Origin: Shiella aurantiaca
GTDB lineage: Bacteria > Bacteroidota > Bacteroidia > Cytophagales > Cyclobacteriaceae
Reading direction: 5' to 3'
DNA length: 64,000 nucleotides
NCBI GenBank assembly: GCA_030412945.1
Contig: JAUHJS010000002.1
Coordinates: 260,022 to 324,021 of the forward strand
The position numbers and the translations under genes were made by a program. Of this stretch, positions 28,201 through 35,734 are shown piece by piece; the stretch's first letter is position 1; each line of letters opens with the position of its first letter. The notes under the pieces are model-generated. The model worked only from the letters and a program-made list of their open reading frames with translations, was not told where the DNA came from and did no database searches.

Positions 28201-31200
28201 ATCGAATACATCGAATTTTGGATGATGGATCCTTTTATTTCGGGTACAAACGGAGTGGTGCAAGACGGTTCCAATTCTCCTCAAAATAATACTACGGGTG
28301 GTGAGCTGTATTTCAACCTAGGTAATATTTCAGAAGATGTCATGCGCGATAAGCGCCATGCGTTTGAAAATGGGCTTCCGCCTGATTATAATCCCGCTTC
28401 TACCTTTCAAAATGCGTGGGGACGCGTAACACGCCAGCAATACCTCAACAACGCCTTCGACAACAGTGCAGGCTCTCGCGAGAATCAGGATATTGGTTTT
28501 GATGGACTGAAAGATGCGGATGAAGCGGCTAAGTTCAGCGATTTTGTGCGCAATGTGCCTGCTGCAACAGACGATCCCTCAGGCGACAATTATTCTTATT
28601 TCCTAAGCTCATCCCTCGACCAAGCCGGTGCTGGCGTGCTGGAGCGCTATAAAAATATTAATGGGCTAGATGGTAATTCCCCTCTTGCCAATAATGATTT
28701 GCAGTTTACCCAGTCTACCAGCCAGTTGCCGGATAATGAAGATTTGAACGGAGATAATATCATCAACGACCTTGAAAGTTATTACGAATACAAGCTGGAG
28801 TTAAGGCCCAATTCTATGGTGATTGGTCAGAATTACATAGTAGATAAGGTGACTTCCGCACCCGTGGATGGAAGCAACGAACAAGTAGATTGGTATTTGT
28901 TCAGGGTGCCCATTCGCCAGCCCGATAAGGTGTATGGAAGTATTGATGGCTTCAAAACCATCCGCTTTTTGCGTACCTATCTGACAGGATTTACCCAGCC
29001 CGTGGTATTGCGTATGGCCAAGTTTCAGCTGGTGGGTAGCCAGTGGCGGAAGTATAAGAGTTTGTACAACAATAGCAGTTTTGATGAAGCCTTTGAAGAC
29101 CGTGACCCCAATTTTACGGTTTCGGTGGTGGGGTTTGAAGAAAACGGCAGCTCTGGAGACAACAAAGTGGCCTATACCTTGCCTCCGGGTATTATCCGCG
29201 ACCGCGACAATACCAGTGTGGTAGAGCGCAGGGTCAATGAGCAATCGCTACAACTATGTGTGGACAATATGGAGTACAAAGATGCCCGTGCTGTCTACAA
29301 AAACGTAACGCTTGACCTGATCAATTACGGTCGATTGAAGATGTTCATTCATGCCCAAAGCCAGAATGTAACCGAAACAGGCGAGTTGAGAGCATTTGTA
29401 CGCCTCGGAACTGACTTTGAAGAAAACTACTACGAAATAGAGCTTCCTTTGGAGATTACGCCATACGGAACAGTAAACCCCACGGTAATTTGGCCGGAAT
29501 CCAATGAGTTGGATATCTCTTTTGGTCAACTCTATGAGCTAAAAGCACGCAGGCAAACGGTGCGTGGTCAGCGTAACGATGCGCTTATTAATGACCCCTT
29601 TTCGTATGCCGAGGGTAAATACAAACTGACTATCCGCGGTAGACCCGATCTGAGTTCCGTGCAAGTTTTGATGATAGGAGTGAGAAATCCGGAAGGAACC
29701 ACCAACCGTCCGAAATCGGTGTGTATTTGGGCCAATGAGCTTCGCGTAACTGACTTCGACCAAACGGCCGGATGGGCAGCTAATGCTTCTTTGAATACCA
29801 AACTAGCCGATGTGGCCAGCATTACGGCTTCTACTCGCCATACCACCGTGGGCTTTGGCAATATCCAGCAAAAAATATCGGAACGCACCCGAGAGGAAAC
29901 CACCGAGTTCGACCTTTCGGCCAATATCACAGCCGATAAATTCTTGCCTGCTTTCCTTGGCCTGAAAGTGCCTATGTATTTGGGCTACCAAACTACAATC
30001 ATCACGCCTTTCTTCGATCCGCGTGACCCGGATATTCCTTTGCAGGCCACGTTGAATGCCTATGACAATGCCGAAGACAGGCGGAATTACCTTCGCTTAG
30101 TACAAGATCGGAGCGAGAGGCGGAGTATAAACTTTACCAATGTGCGCAAGGTGAAAATTAAGGCTGATGCGCCCAAGCATTTCTATGATGTTGAAAACCT
30201 AAGCTTTAGTTATGCCTATAGTGAGCAGGTGAGGAGTAATTTTACCACAGAGAGCTATATCCTGAGAAATTACAAAGGAGCCGTGGCGTACAATTACACT
30301 GCCAAGGACATCAGTATAGAACCATTCAAGAAAGCCAAAGGCTTGAAATCGCCCTATTTGAAAATCCTCAAAGAGGCTAATTTTAGCCCTTTACCCAATA
30401 CCCTTGGTTTTCGCTACGACCTCGACAGACGTTTTGTGCGCACCCAGTACCGAAATGCCGATTTGAGTATTGATGGGATTGAGCCATTCTTTGAGAAGCA
30501 ATTTAACTTCAATCGTAACTACAACTGGCGCTGGGGGCTAACGAAGGCACTAACGGTAGACTATACCGCCAATGTAATGGCTATTGTGGATGAATCGCCA
30601 GACGATATCGATACCCAATTTGAGCGAAATGAGATTACCAACAACCTCAAGTCATTGGGTAGGATGAAAAACTTCAACCAAACCATAGGCGCCAATTACC
30701 GCTTGCCTTTAGATAAAATCCCTTTTACCGACTGGATTAGTGCCGATGCGCGCTATGCAGCAGGCTATTTGTGGGAATCGGGTTCGTATAATGCCATCGA
30801 TTCCTTGAGCCAGATCAATATTTTCGGGCATGATATCCAAAACAATCGCGACCAAAGTATAAATGGTAAGATTGACATGGTAAAGCTCTACAATAAGGTG
30901 AAAATCTTAAAAACGGTCAATACGCCACCACGCAAGGGCAAAGGAGATACTTTGTGGATACACCAACCTAAAGGAAGGTTTGCTAAAAATACCCTGAAAC
31001 TATTGATGGCGGTAAAATCCATCAACGGAACCTACAGTGTGAAGGAAAGTACCCGCTTGCCGGGCTTCCGCTTCCGTCCGTATGTATTTGGTTTAGACAG
31101 CGGGCTTACTGCTCCTGGAATTCCTTTTTTATTGGGCGACCAAGATCCTTCTATTCGATTTACAGCAGCCGATCCGGCCAACAACTGGCTGGTCAGAAGT

Positions 31201-32346
31201 CAGGAGCAAACCGATCTTTTTGCCCAAAACCGAACGGTAGATTTGAGCCTCAGAGCGAATATTGAGCCATTTACGGATGTGAAAATCCAATTGGACGCTC
31301 GCAAAACCAAGTCGGCCAATTATACCGAACTCTTTAAAATTGATAGTCTTGGCCAAGATTTTCAATCCCTCAATATCAACCGAGCGGGAAGTTATACCAT
31401 CACTACTATGATGATTAATACCGCTTTCGACCGTACCAATTCAGAACTGCAATCCAATACCTTTGCGGCTTTTGAGCGTAATTTGATTACCATGCAGCAG
31501 CGCCTCGGTACGGTAGAGGGGGTGCCGTACGATACTACCGCTCAAGATGTAATCATTCCGGCTTTCTTAGCGGCTTATACCGGTCAGTCGGCCAATACGG
31601 TAAGTACCTCACCGGTTCCTACCATTCCTTTGCCCAACTGGCGCATCGACTATGCAGGATTGAGTAAAATTGAAGCCCTTAAAGAGGTTTTTACTTCCGT
31701 AAACTTGACCCATGCCTATACTTCTACCTACAATATTGCCAGCTACAACCGAGCCGCCATACAAGGGGCAAGTGCCGAAACGGTTGACTTAAGCAATTCA
31801 ATAGAAAAGTATCCGCGTGCCATACAAGAAAATGGTGTGCTTCGCCCCATCTATATTATTAATGCTATCACCTTGCGCGAAAGCTTTTCCCCTTTGATCG
31901 GGATCAATGTGAAAACCAAAAGTAAGGTGACCGCCCGTGTGGAATACAAGCGCGAAAGGGCCTTGAACCTTAGTTTGTCCAACGTACAAATTCAAGAAAA
32001 CCTTAACGAAGACTGGGTGGTGGACATCGGTTATACCAAGTCGAACCTGAAGCTTCCTTTCCGCTCGAAAGGACGGATTATTACTCTGAAAAACGAAATT
32101 ACCTTCCGTTGTAATTTCACCATCCGCGATTCGCAGACCATTCAGCGCCAGCTGGGGCAAAGCAACGTGATTACCAGCGGGGCGGTCAATTTACAATTAC
32201 GCCCCACGATCAACTATGTGATCAATAAGCGCATCAACTTGCAGATGTATTTTGAGCGTACCGTAAATGAGCCAAGCGTGTCTACGTCCTTCCGCAGAAC
32301 CAATACGGCCGGTGGGGTTCAGCTTCGATTTAACCTTGCCCAGTAA
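25216..32346 (+). CDS. sprA: T9SS outer-membrane translocon SprA
   Basis: At 2376 residues, the right size for SprA, the giant single-chain beta-barrel that forms the protein-conducting pore of the type IX secretion system and is needed for gliding in motile relatives. It has an N-terminal signal-like segment, a conserved region (LYFSPIFDRIFGGSYVNIEP, FNFPRTYNPG-type blocks near residues 160-200) and then almost continuous amphipathic beta-strand sequence to the C-terminus, ending RFNLAQ. The start is TTG at 25216, 12 bases after ruvA. PorU and PorV lie 9-14 kb downstream. No porKLMN genes are seen in the window. Confidence 0.95.
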   Translation: MRKSYGYHFTIIGVVSILTVWLSDAKPYANTWNAQRWYAFLTDTVPADSSEADTLLPYSPSRRSTFQPKDRMGDPITFGSSPSPLLLKDPASLTLDAEIDTAMNYTIYEKMGDINYRPTTTMSFEEFSAYEEKKMIKDYWKDRAAELDGESAMSGRQLVPTLYFSPIFDRIFGGSYVNIEPSGFVTLDFGVNFPRTYNPGLTIRQQRGGGGFKFDQQISMNVVGKVGEKLTVAANFDNNNTFDFENNMKVEYTGFEEDIIKKIEIGNVSLPINNSLISGGQNLFGIKTQMQFGKLYVTSILSNQRGKADNIALEGGSQLRDFEIRGSEYDENRHFFLSHYFRDNYERWLRNSPQITSGVTISRVEVYVINRNQDTENLRSVLGVMDLGEADTIYRDKPRFVIPSKSGSPSDNQANNVYSTVLNLNKSVDQIANQVEQQLNYVKSTDYEINVARKLEEGSEYVINKQLGYISLLRKLQNDDLLAVAYEYSVNGATYKVGELTEDYQGRPATEVAILKLLRPNNINRSIPSWDLMMKNIYNLNATQVSREDFQLRIIYRDDRSGVDNPSLHESSLKNKQLLQLANLDRLNPNNDQQPDGNFDFIEGVTINTRNGEIIFPVLEPFGKTLENSFLPDEQGFKNKYVFNELYRSTKAEAELNATKNKFFLVGKLQAGSSNEIILPGIGISPGSVRVTAGNTALTEGLDYTVDYQLGRVVIINEGVLNSGKKIDIAYEKADLFTFQQRSLVGTRFDYKVGDKLNVGATYLRYNERPNVTRNSIGTEPMRNVLWGFDLNYSTDWRFLTKMIDALPLVETKEMSSISFSGEFAQLRPGTSNFVDGEGTSYIDDFENSATPFNLASPALWRLAATPQTDDSRFDKSFGGDTLGLNYKRAKLAWYSIDNVFYYGGNNRPDNITEEDLYNHYIRKVIPQELFQRDREQVNINIPVFDLAYYPAERGPYNYNRAEIGSNGRFQSDLRQNWAGITRAITSDVDFDKTNIEYIEFWMMDPFISGTNGVVQDGSNSPQNNTTGGELYFNLGNISEDVMRDKRHAFENGLPPDYNPASTFQNAWGRVTRQQYLNNAFDNSAGSRENQDIGFDGLKDADEAAKFSDFVRNVPAATDDPSGDNYSYFLSSSLDQAGAGVLERYKNINGLDGNSPLANNDLQFTQSTSQLPDNEDLNGDNIINDLESYYEYKLELRPNSMVIGQNYIVDKVTSAPVDGSNEQVDWYLFRVPIRQPDKVYGSIDGFKTIRFLRTYLTGFTQPVVLRMAKFQLVGSQWRKYKSLYNNSSFDEAFEDRDPNFTVSVVGFEENGSSGDNKVAYTLPPGIIRDRDNTSVVERRVNEQSLQLCVDNMEYKDARAVYKNVTLDLINYGRLKMFIHAQSQNVTETGELRAFVRLGTDFEENYYEIELPLEITPYGTVNPTVIWPESNELDISFGQLYELKARRQTVRGQRNDALINDPFSYAEGKYKLTIRGRPDLSSVQVLMIGVRNPEGTTNRPKSVCIWANELRVTDFDQTAGWAANASLNTKLADVASITASTRHTTVGFGNIQQKISERTREETTEFDLSANITADKFLPAFLGLKVPMYLGYQTTIITPFFDPRDPDIPLQATLNAYDNAEDRRNYLRLVQDRSERRSINFTNVRKVKIKADAPKHFYDVENLSFSYAYSEQVRSNFTTESYILRNYKGAVAYNYTAKDISIEPFKKAKGLKSPYLKILKEANFSPLPNTLGFRYDLDRRFVRTQYRNADLSIDGIEPFFEKQFNFNRNYNWRWGLTKALTVDYTANVMAIVDESPDDIDTQFERNEITNNLKSLGRMKNFNQTIGANYRLPLDKIPFTDWISADARYAAGYLWESGSYNAIDSLSQINIFGHDIQNNRDQSINGKIDMVKLYNKVKILKTVNTPPRKGKGDTLWIHQPKGRFAKNTLKLLMAVKSINGTYSVKESTRLPGFRFRPYVFGLDSGLTAPGIPFLLGDQDPSIRFTAADPANNWLVRSQEQTDLFAQNRTVDLSLRANIEPFTDVKIQLDARKTKSANYTELFKIDSLGQDFQSLNINRAGSYTITTMMINTAFDRTNSELQSNTFAAFERNLITMQQRLGTVEGVPYDTTAQDVIIPAFLAAYTGQSANTVSTSPVPTIPLPNWRIDYAGLSKIEALKEVFTSVNLTHAYTSTYNIASYNRAAIQGASAETVDLSNSIEKYPRAIQENGVLRPIYIINAITLRESFSPLIGINVKTKSKVTARVEYKRERALNLSLSNVQIQENLNEDWVVDIGYTKSNLKLPFRSKGRIITLKNEITFRCNFTIRDSQTIQRQLGQSNVITSGAVNLQLRPTINYVINKRINLQMYFERTVNEPSVSTSFRRTNTAGGVQLRFNLAQ

Positions 32347-32422
32347 TATTTTAACGATTTCAAGAACTTACCGGAGGTAATATACCGTTATCAAATAAAT
32401 TTTATTGTGTCTAAAAAAACAG

Positions 32423-32430
32423 TATTTTTG
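32423..32430 (+). promoter_or_regulatory. -7 box (TATTTTTG) of gcvH
   Basis: An exact TAnnTTTG match 21 bases before the gcvH ATG. The nearest upstream TTG (32405-32407) is only 15 bases away, so the -33 element is not clear. Confidence 0.5.
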
Positions 32431-32451
32431 GCGCACTAATAAATCGTATCT

Positions 32452-32832
32452 ATGAATATTCCTGAGTCATTAAAGTACACCAAAGACCACGAGTGGGTGA
32501 AAGTTGAAGGTAACGTTGCTACAGTAGGTATTACCGATTTTGCGCAAGGCGAATTGGGCGATATTGTATATGTAGAAATCGAAACCGAAGGACAAGAATT
32601 AGCCGCTCATGAGATTTTTGGTACGGTAGAAGCGGTAAAAACGGTTTCTGACTTGTTTATGCCTGTAAGTGGTAAAATCGTGGAGGTGAACCCTGACCTA
32701 GAGTCGGCACCGGAAACCGTAAACGATGATGCCTACGGAAAAGGATGGATGATAAAGGTAGAATTGAAAGATTCTGCTGAAGTAAATGGCCTACTAAGCG
32801 CAGCAGAATATAAAAGCTTGATCGGAGCCTAA
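32452..32832 (+). CDS. gcvH: Glycine cleavage system H protein
   Basis: A 126-residue lipoyl carrier protein that shuttles the aminomethyl group between the P, T and L proteins of glycine cleavage. The lipoylation site is Lys63 in [12 protein letters not shown], and the C-terminal GKGWMIKVE motif is present. The gcvP and gcvT genes are not in the window. Linkage to sprA and a VanZ gene is conserved in Bacteroidota and not obviously functional. The Kbl/threonine dehydrogenase pair elsewhere in the window produces its substrate glycine. Confidence 0.97.
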   Translation: MNIPESLKYTKDHEWVKVEGNVATVGITDFAQGELGDIVYVEIETEGQELAAHEIFGTVEAVKTVSDLFMPVSGKIVEVNPDLESAPETVNDDAYGKGWMIKVELKDSAEVNGLLSAAEYKSLIGA

Positions 32833-32843
32833 GGCTCATTGGC

Positions 32844-33227
32844 ATGTTTTTACGATACAACCTATTTAATATCACGTGGGCGTTCTTTGTGCTGGCACTT
32901 ACCTTGATGCCAGGAGCAGCTATGCCCATGACCAACATTTGGGACTTACTGAGGTTCGATAATTTCGCCCATGTGTTTGTCTTTCTGGTGCTCACTTTTC
33001 TGACTATTATTGGGCTTCGTAAGCAATACACTTTTCGGATTTGCCGATTCAAGTCGGTTCAGTTGGGGGTAAGTGTCTGTGTAGTATATGGTCTGGCGTT
33101 GGAGATAGCACAAGGTCTTGTGCCGGGACGGACTTTAGAAATACAGGATATGATAGCCAATACCTTGGGCTGTTTGTTAGGCTGGGGGCTTTATTTCATG
33201 ATTTATCACCGTTGTGAGTTGAAATAA
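32844..33227 (+). CDS. VanZ-like membrane protein
   Basis: A 127-residue protein with about four membrane helices. The VanZ hallmarks are DNFAHVFVFLVLTFL near residue 40 and ALEIAQGLVPGRTLEIQDMIANTLGCLLG near 80-110. Many VanZ-like proteins have no relation to glycopeptide resistance, and here there are no van genes; the role is unknown. It starts 11 bases after gcvH and is probably cotranscribed with it. The next gene's promoter begins inside its last codons. Confidence 0.88.
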   Translation: MFLRYNLFNITWAFFVLALTLMPGAAMPMTNIWDLLRFDNFAHVFVFLVLTFLTIIGLRKQYTFRICRFKSVQLGVSVCVVYGLALEIAQGLVPGRTLEIQDMIANTLGCLLGWGLYFMIYHRCELK

Positions 33228-33248
33228 ATAGATAGTTTTGTATCTTTG
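33219..33248 (+). promoter_or_regulatory. Bacteroidota-type promoter of the first tonB gene
   Basis: TTG (33219-33221), exactly 19 bases, then TATCTTTG (33241-33248), a full consensus match. The TTG lies in the last codons of the VanZ gene; the leader is about 45 bases. Confidence 0.85.
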
Positions 33249-33297
33249 AAATTGCGAAATAGATAATTCGTTACTTAATCTAAAAAACCATACGCAA

Positions 33298-33972
33298 ATG
33301 GAATTAAAGAAGAATCCAAAAGCGGACTTGACACGCCAGTTCGGGCTCTTCCTTAACATAGGATTGGTAATAAGCCTTGTGCTTACCATCACCGCTTTCG
33401 AGTGGAAGTTCTATGATGACGGAAGTTTGATGAACTTGGGTCAGGTAACCGATAACTTTGAAGAGATAGTGGAAATTCCGCCAACGGAGCAACCACCACC
33501 ACCGCCACCAAAGATTCAGCAACCTCAAATTATCGAGGTACCTGATGAAGAAGAAATCGAAGAAGAGATTGAGGTAGATTTGGATGTGGAGATTACGGAA
33601 GAATCGGTTATCGAAGAAATCGTATTTGAAGAAGCTCCAGAAGAAGAAGAAGCCGATCAAATCTTCCAGATTGTAGAAGATCCAGCCGGGTTCCCTGGTG
33701 GCCAAGGAGAGTTCAATAAGTTCTTGTCGAAGAATTTGAAATACCCTTCACAGGCTCAGCGTATGGGCATCGAAGGTGTGGTTTATGTGCAATTCGTGGT
33801 GGATAAAGATGGTACCCTTACCGACATTAAAGTGGCGAAAGGTATCGGAGCCGGACTAGATGAAGAAGCGATTCGCGTATTGAAGCAGTCGCCTAAGTGG
33901 AAACCTGGTAAACAAAGAGGGCGTGCGGTACGTCAGAGTATGATTATCCCAATCCGCTTCAAACTGAACTAA
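33298..33972 (+). CDS. TonB-family energy transducer (copy 1)
   Basis: A 224-residue protein coupling the inner-membrane proton gradient to outer-membrane transporters. It has a short cytoplasmic N-terminus (ELKKNPKADL), one membrane helix at about 18-38, a PPPPPP stretch near residue 67, a strongly acidic linker (many EEE/EIE blocks, residues 80-125) and a C-terminal TonB domain (FNKFLSKNLKYPSQAQ, GVVYVQFVVDKDGTLTDIKV, SPKWKPGKQRGRAVRQ). The acidic linker is usual in Bacteroidota and differs from the Lys/Pro linker of enterobacterial TonB. No exbB or exbD is nearby. A strong terminator follows. Confidence 0.94.
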   Translation: MELKKNPKADLTRQFGLFLNIGLVISLVLTITAFEWKFYDDGSLMNLGQVTDNFEEIVEIPPTEQPPPPPPKIQQPQIIEVPDEEEIEEEIEVDLDVEITEESVIEEIVFEEAPEEEEADQIFQIVEDPAGFPGGQGEFNKFLSKNLKYPSQAQRMGIEGVVYVQFVVDKDGTLTDIKVAKGIGAGLDEEAIRVLKQSPKWKPGKQRGRAVRQSMIIPIRFKLN

Positions 33973-33989
33973 TTTATAATCAGTATAGT

Positions 33990-34021
33990 AAAAGGCCAGC
34001 TAGGAATAGCTGGCCTTTTTT
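33990..34021 (+). terminator. Intrinsic terminator after tonB copy 1
   Basis: AAAAGGCCAGCTA (33990-34002) pairs with TAGCTGGCC plus T's (34007-34021) around a GGAA tetraloop. It has a GC-rich core followed by a T-run. Confidence 0.92.
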
Positions 34022-34084
34022 ATTGTTCATTTTTATACTTTATCTGGCGAGCATCCGTTAAAGTTTGAAATAACTACTACAACT

Positions 34085-34774
34085 ATGGAAGCTCGCAAAA
34101 ACCCAAACATTGATCTCCGTGGAAAACAATCTTTGTTCTTCCACATAGGCTTAGTGATTAGTTTGTTCCTTGTTATTGTCGCTTTTGAATGGAAAAGTGT
34201 CAACGAACCGGGAACGATTGTCTTAGATGATCCCATAGAAGAAGGGATTGTTTTTGTGGATGTGCCTAATACGGTTATTGAAGACAAGCAACCTCCTAAG
34301 CCAATCGTTAAGCAAAAGTTGGTGCGAATTGAAAATATAATAGAAACCAAAGATGAGATTGCCGAGAGTGAAAAAATGGAGATTACGGTAGATCCATTGC
34401 TTGATGATGAGATAGAGAATGGGATATTAGCGTATCAGCCTGATGTTGAAAAGGCGGATGAAGTTGTAAGCTTTGCCCAAGAGCAAGCTTCGTTTCCCGG
34501 TGGAGAAAAAGCATGGAATAAATTCCTTAAGAAAAACCTTAAATATACACGTCAAGCGCAAATGCAGCAGATCGAAGGCCGTGTATATGTACAGTTTATA
34601 GTGGAGAAGGATGGCAGCCTGAGCGATATAAAAATTGCCAAAGGCTTAGGTGCCGGACTAGATGAAGAGGTATTACGTGTACTGAAGCTTTCCCCTAAGT
34701 GGAGTCCTGCCAAGCAAAGCTTTAGGCCGGTTCGCTTTCGGATGATGTTGCCGATTTACTTTAAATATCAATAA
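34085..34774 (+). CDS. TonB-family energy transducer (copy 2)
   Basis: A 229-residue paralogue of the preceding gene. It has the same N-terminal pattern (EARKNPNIDLRGKQS), one membrane helix (IGLVISLFLVIVAFEWK), a shorter linker without the poly-proline run, and a well conserved C-terminal domain (GRVYVQFIVEKDGSLSDIKI, GAGLDEEVLRVLKLSPKW). The two copies probably arose by tandem duplication and have since diverged in the linker. It is separated from copy 1 by a terminator, so it is likely transcribed on its own. TAAAGTTTG near 34063 may be an imperfect -7 box. Confidence 0.92.
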   Translation: MEARKNPNIDLRGKQSLFFHIGLVISLFLVIVAFEWKSVNEPGTIVLDDPIEEGIVFVDVPNTVIEDKQPPKPIVKQKLVRIENIIETKDEIAESEKMEITVDPLLDDEIENGILAYQPDVEKADEVVSFAQEQASFPGGEKAWNKFLKKNLKYTRQAQMQQIEGRVYVQFIVEKDGSLSDIKIAKGLGAGLDEEVLRVLKLSPKWSPAKQSFRPVRFRMMLPIYFKYQ

Positions 34775-34777
34775 ATG

Positions 34778-34803
34778 AAAAGAGCCCTGAAAAGGGCTCT
34801 TTT
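34778..34803. terminator. Bidirectional terminator between tonB copy 2 and yicC
   Basis: AAAAGAGCCCT and AGGGCTCTTTT form an 11-base perfect stem around a GAAA tetraloop (34789-34792). The genes on each side converge on it. Confidence 0.92.
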
Positions 34804-34805
34804 GG

Positions 34806-35684
34806 TTATATTAGGTTCAATAATTGCTCCTTGATTTTTTCCAGCTCATCTTTCATGGCTACAACCCATTTTTGAATGGCTGCATCATTGGCTTTAGAGC
34901 CTATAGTGTTGATTTCTCGGCCCAGTTCCTGTGAAATAAAGCCCAGTTTCTTCCCAGCGGACTTTTCTGTTTCCAGTACTTGAATAAAGTATTCCAAATG
35001 GCTTCTCAGCCGTACTTTTTCTTCACTGATGTCGAGTTTTTCGATGTAGTAAATAAGCTCTTGCTCAAAACGATTCGTGTCAATTTTGCTCGCTCCAATC
35101 CATTCGTTCATATTCTGGCTGATACGATTTCGGATGGAGAGTATACGCGAAGGGTCATGCACTTCTATCTGGCTCAATAAATCGGTAATGACCTGTATGT
35201 ATTCTTTGAACTTGATTTTCAGGGTTTTTCCTTCATCTTCCCTGAAACTGTTGCAAGCTTGCAGTGCCTCTTTAATGGCTTCCATTACCAAAGGCCAATC
35301 CTCTTTGGTGCTTTCGCTGGCATCTACAGCCGTCATAACATCGGGCGAATGCAAGGCAAGTTTAAATAAGTCGCTGGCAGGAGCATTTACACTTTGCTGT
35401 AACTGAAGGTATTGCTGATAATACGCTTTGAAGAGTGCTTCATTAATTTCTGCTTTGGAAAGCGTGTCGCCTTTGGAAGAATAATCAATAGAGATGCCTA
35501 CTTTTCCTCTTTCTAGTATATCGGTAACAGCCGAGCGTACTTCCAATTCTTTGTCGGAGAATACCTTAGGAAGGCGTACCGAGCAGTCGAGAAATTTAGA
35601 ATTAAGGGATTTTACCTCTACGCTGATGGTACAGCGTTCATTTTCACGATGGGCTAAGCCATAGCCCGTCATCGATTTTATCAT
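34806..35684 (-). CDS. yicC: YicC-family protein
   Basis: A 292-residue cytoplasmic protein opening with IKSMTGYGLAHRE, the family signature, followed by EVKSLNSKFLDCSVRLP. The C-terminal third carries RLRSHLEYFIQVLE and KKLGFISQELGREINTIGSKAND, also conserved. E. coli YicC has been described as an endoribonuclease acting on small RNAs; transfer of that activity here is inference. In Bacteroidota it often precedes guanylate kinase; here no gmk gene follows. Confidence 0.93.
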   Translation of the reverse strand: MIKSMTGYGLAHRENERCTISVEVKSLNSKFLDCSVRLPKVFSDKELEVRSAVTDILERGKVGISIDYSSKGDTLSKAEINEALFKAYYQQYLQLQQSVNAPASDLFKLALHSPDVMTAVDASESTKEDWPLVMEAIKEALQACNSFREDEGKTLKIKFKEYIQVITDLLSQIEVHDPSRILSIRNRISQNMNEWIGASKIDTNRFEQELIYYIEKLDISEEKVRLRSHLEYFIQVLETEKSAGKKLGFISQELGREINTIGSKANDAAIQKWVVAMKDELEKIKEQLLNLI

Positions 35685-35734
35685 AGATTCACAAATTGAA
35701 AGGCGGAAGTTACCAATAAATGCCCAATTTCTTA

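Noticed and set aside
32844-33227. VanZ as glycopeptide resistance
   Set aside because: No vanA, vanH or vanX genes are present. VanZ-like proteins are widespread, and the position behind gcvH is a common Bacteroidota arrangement.
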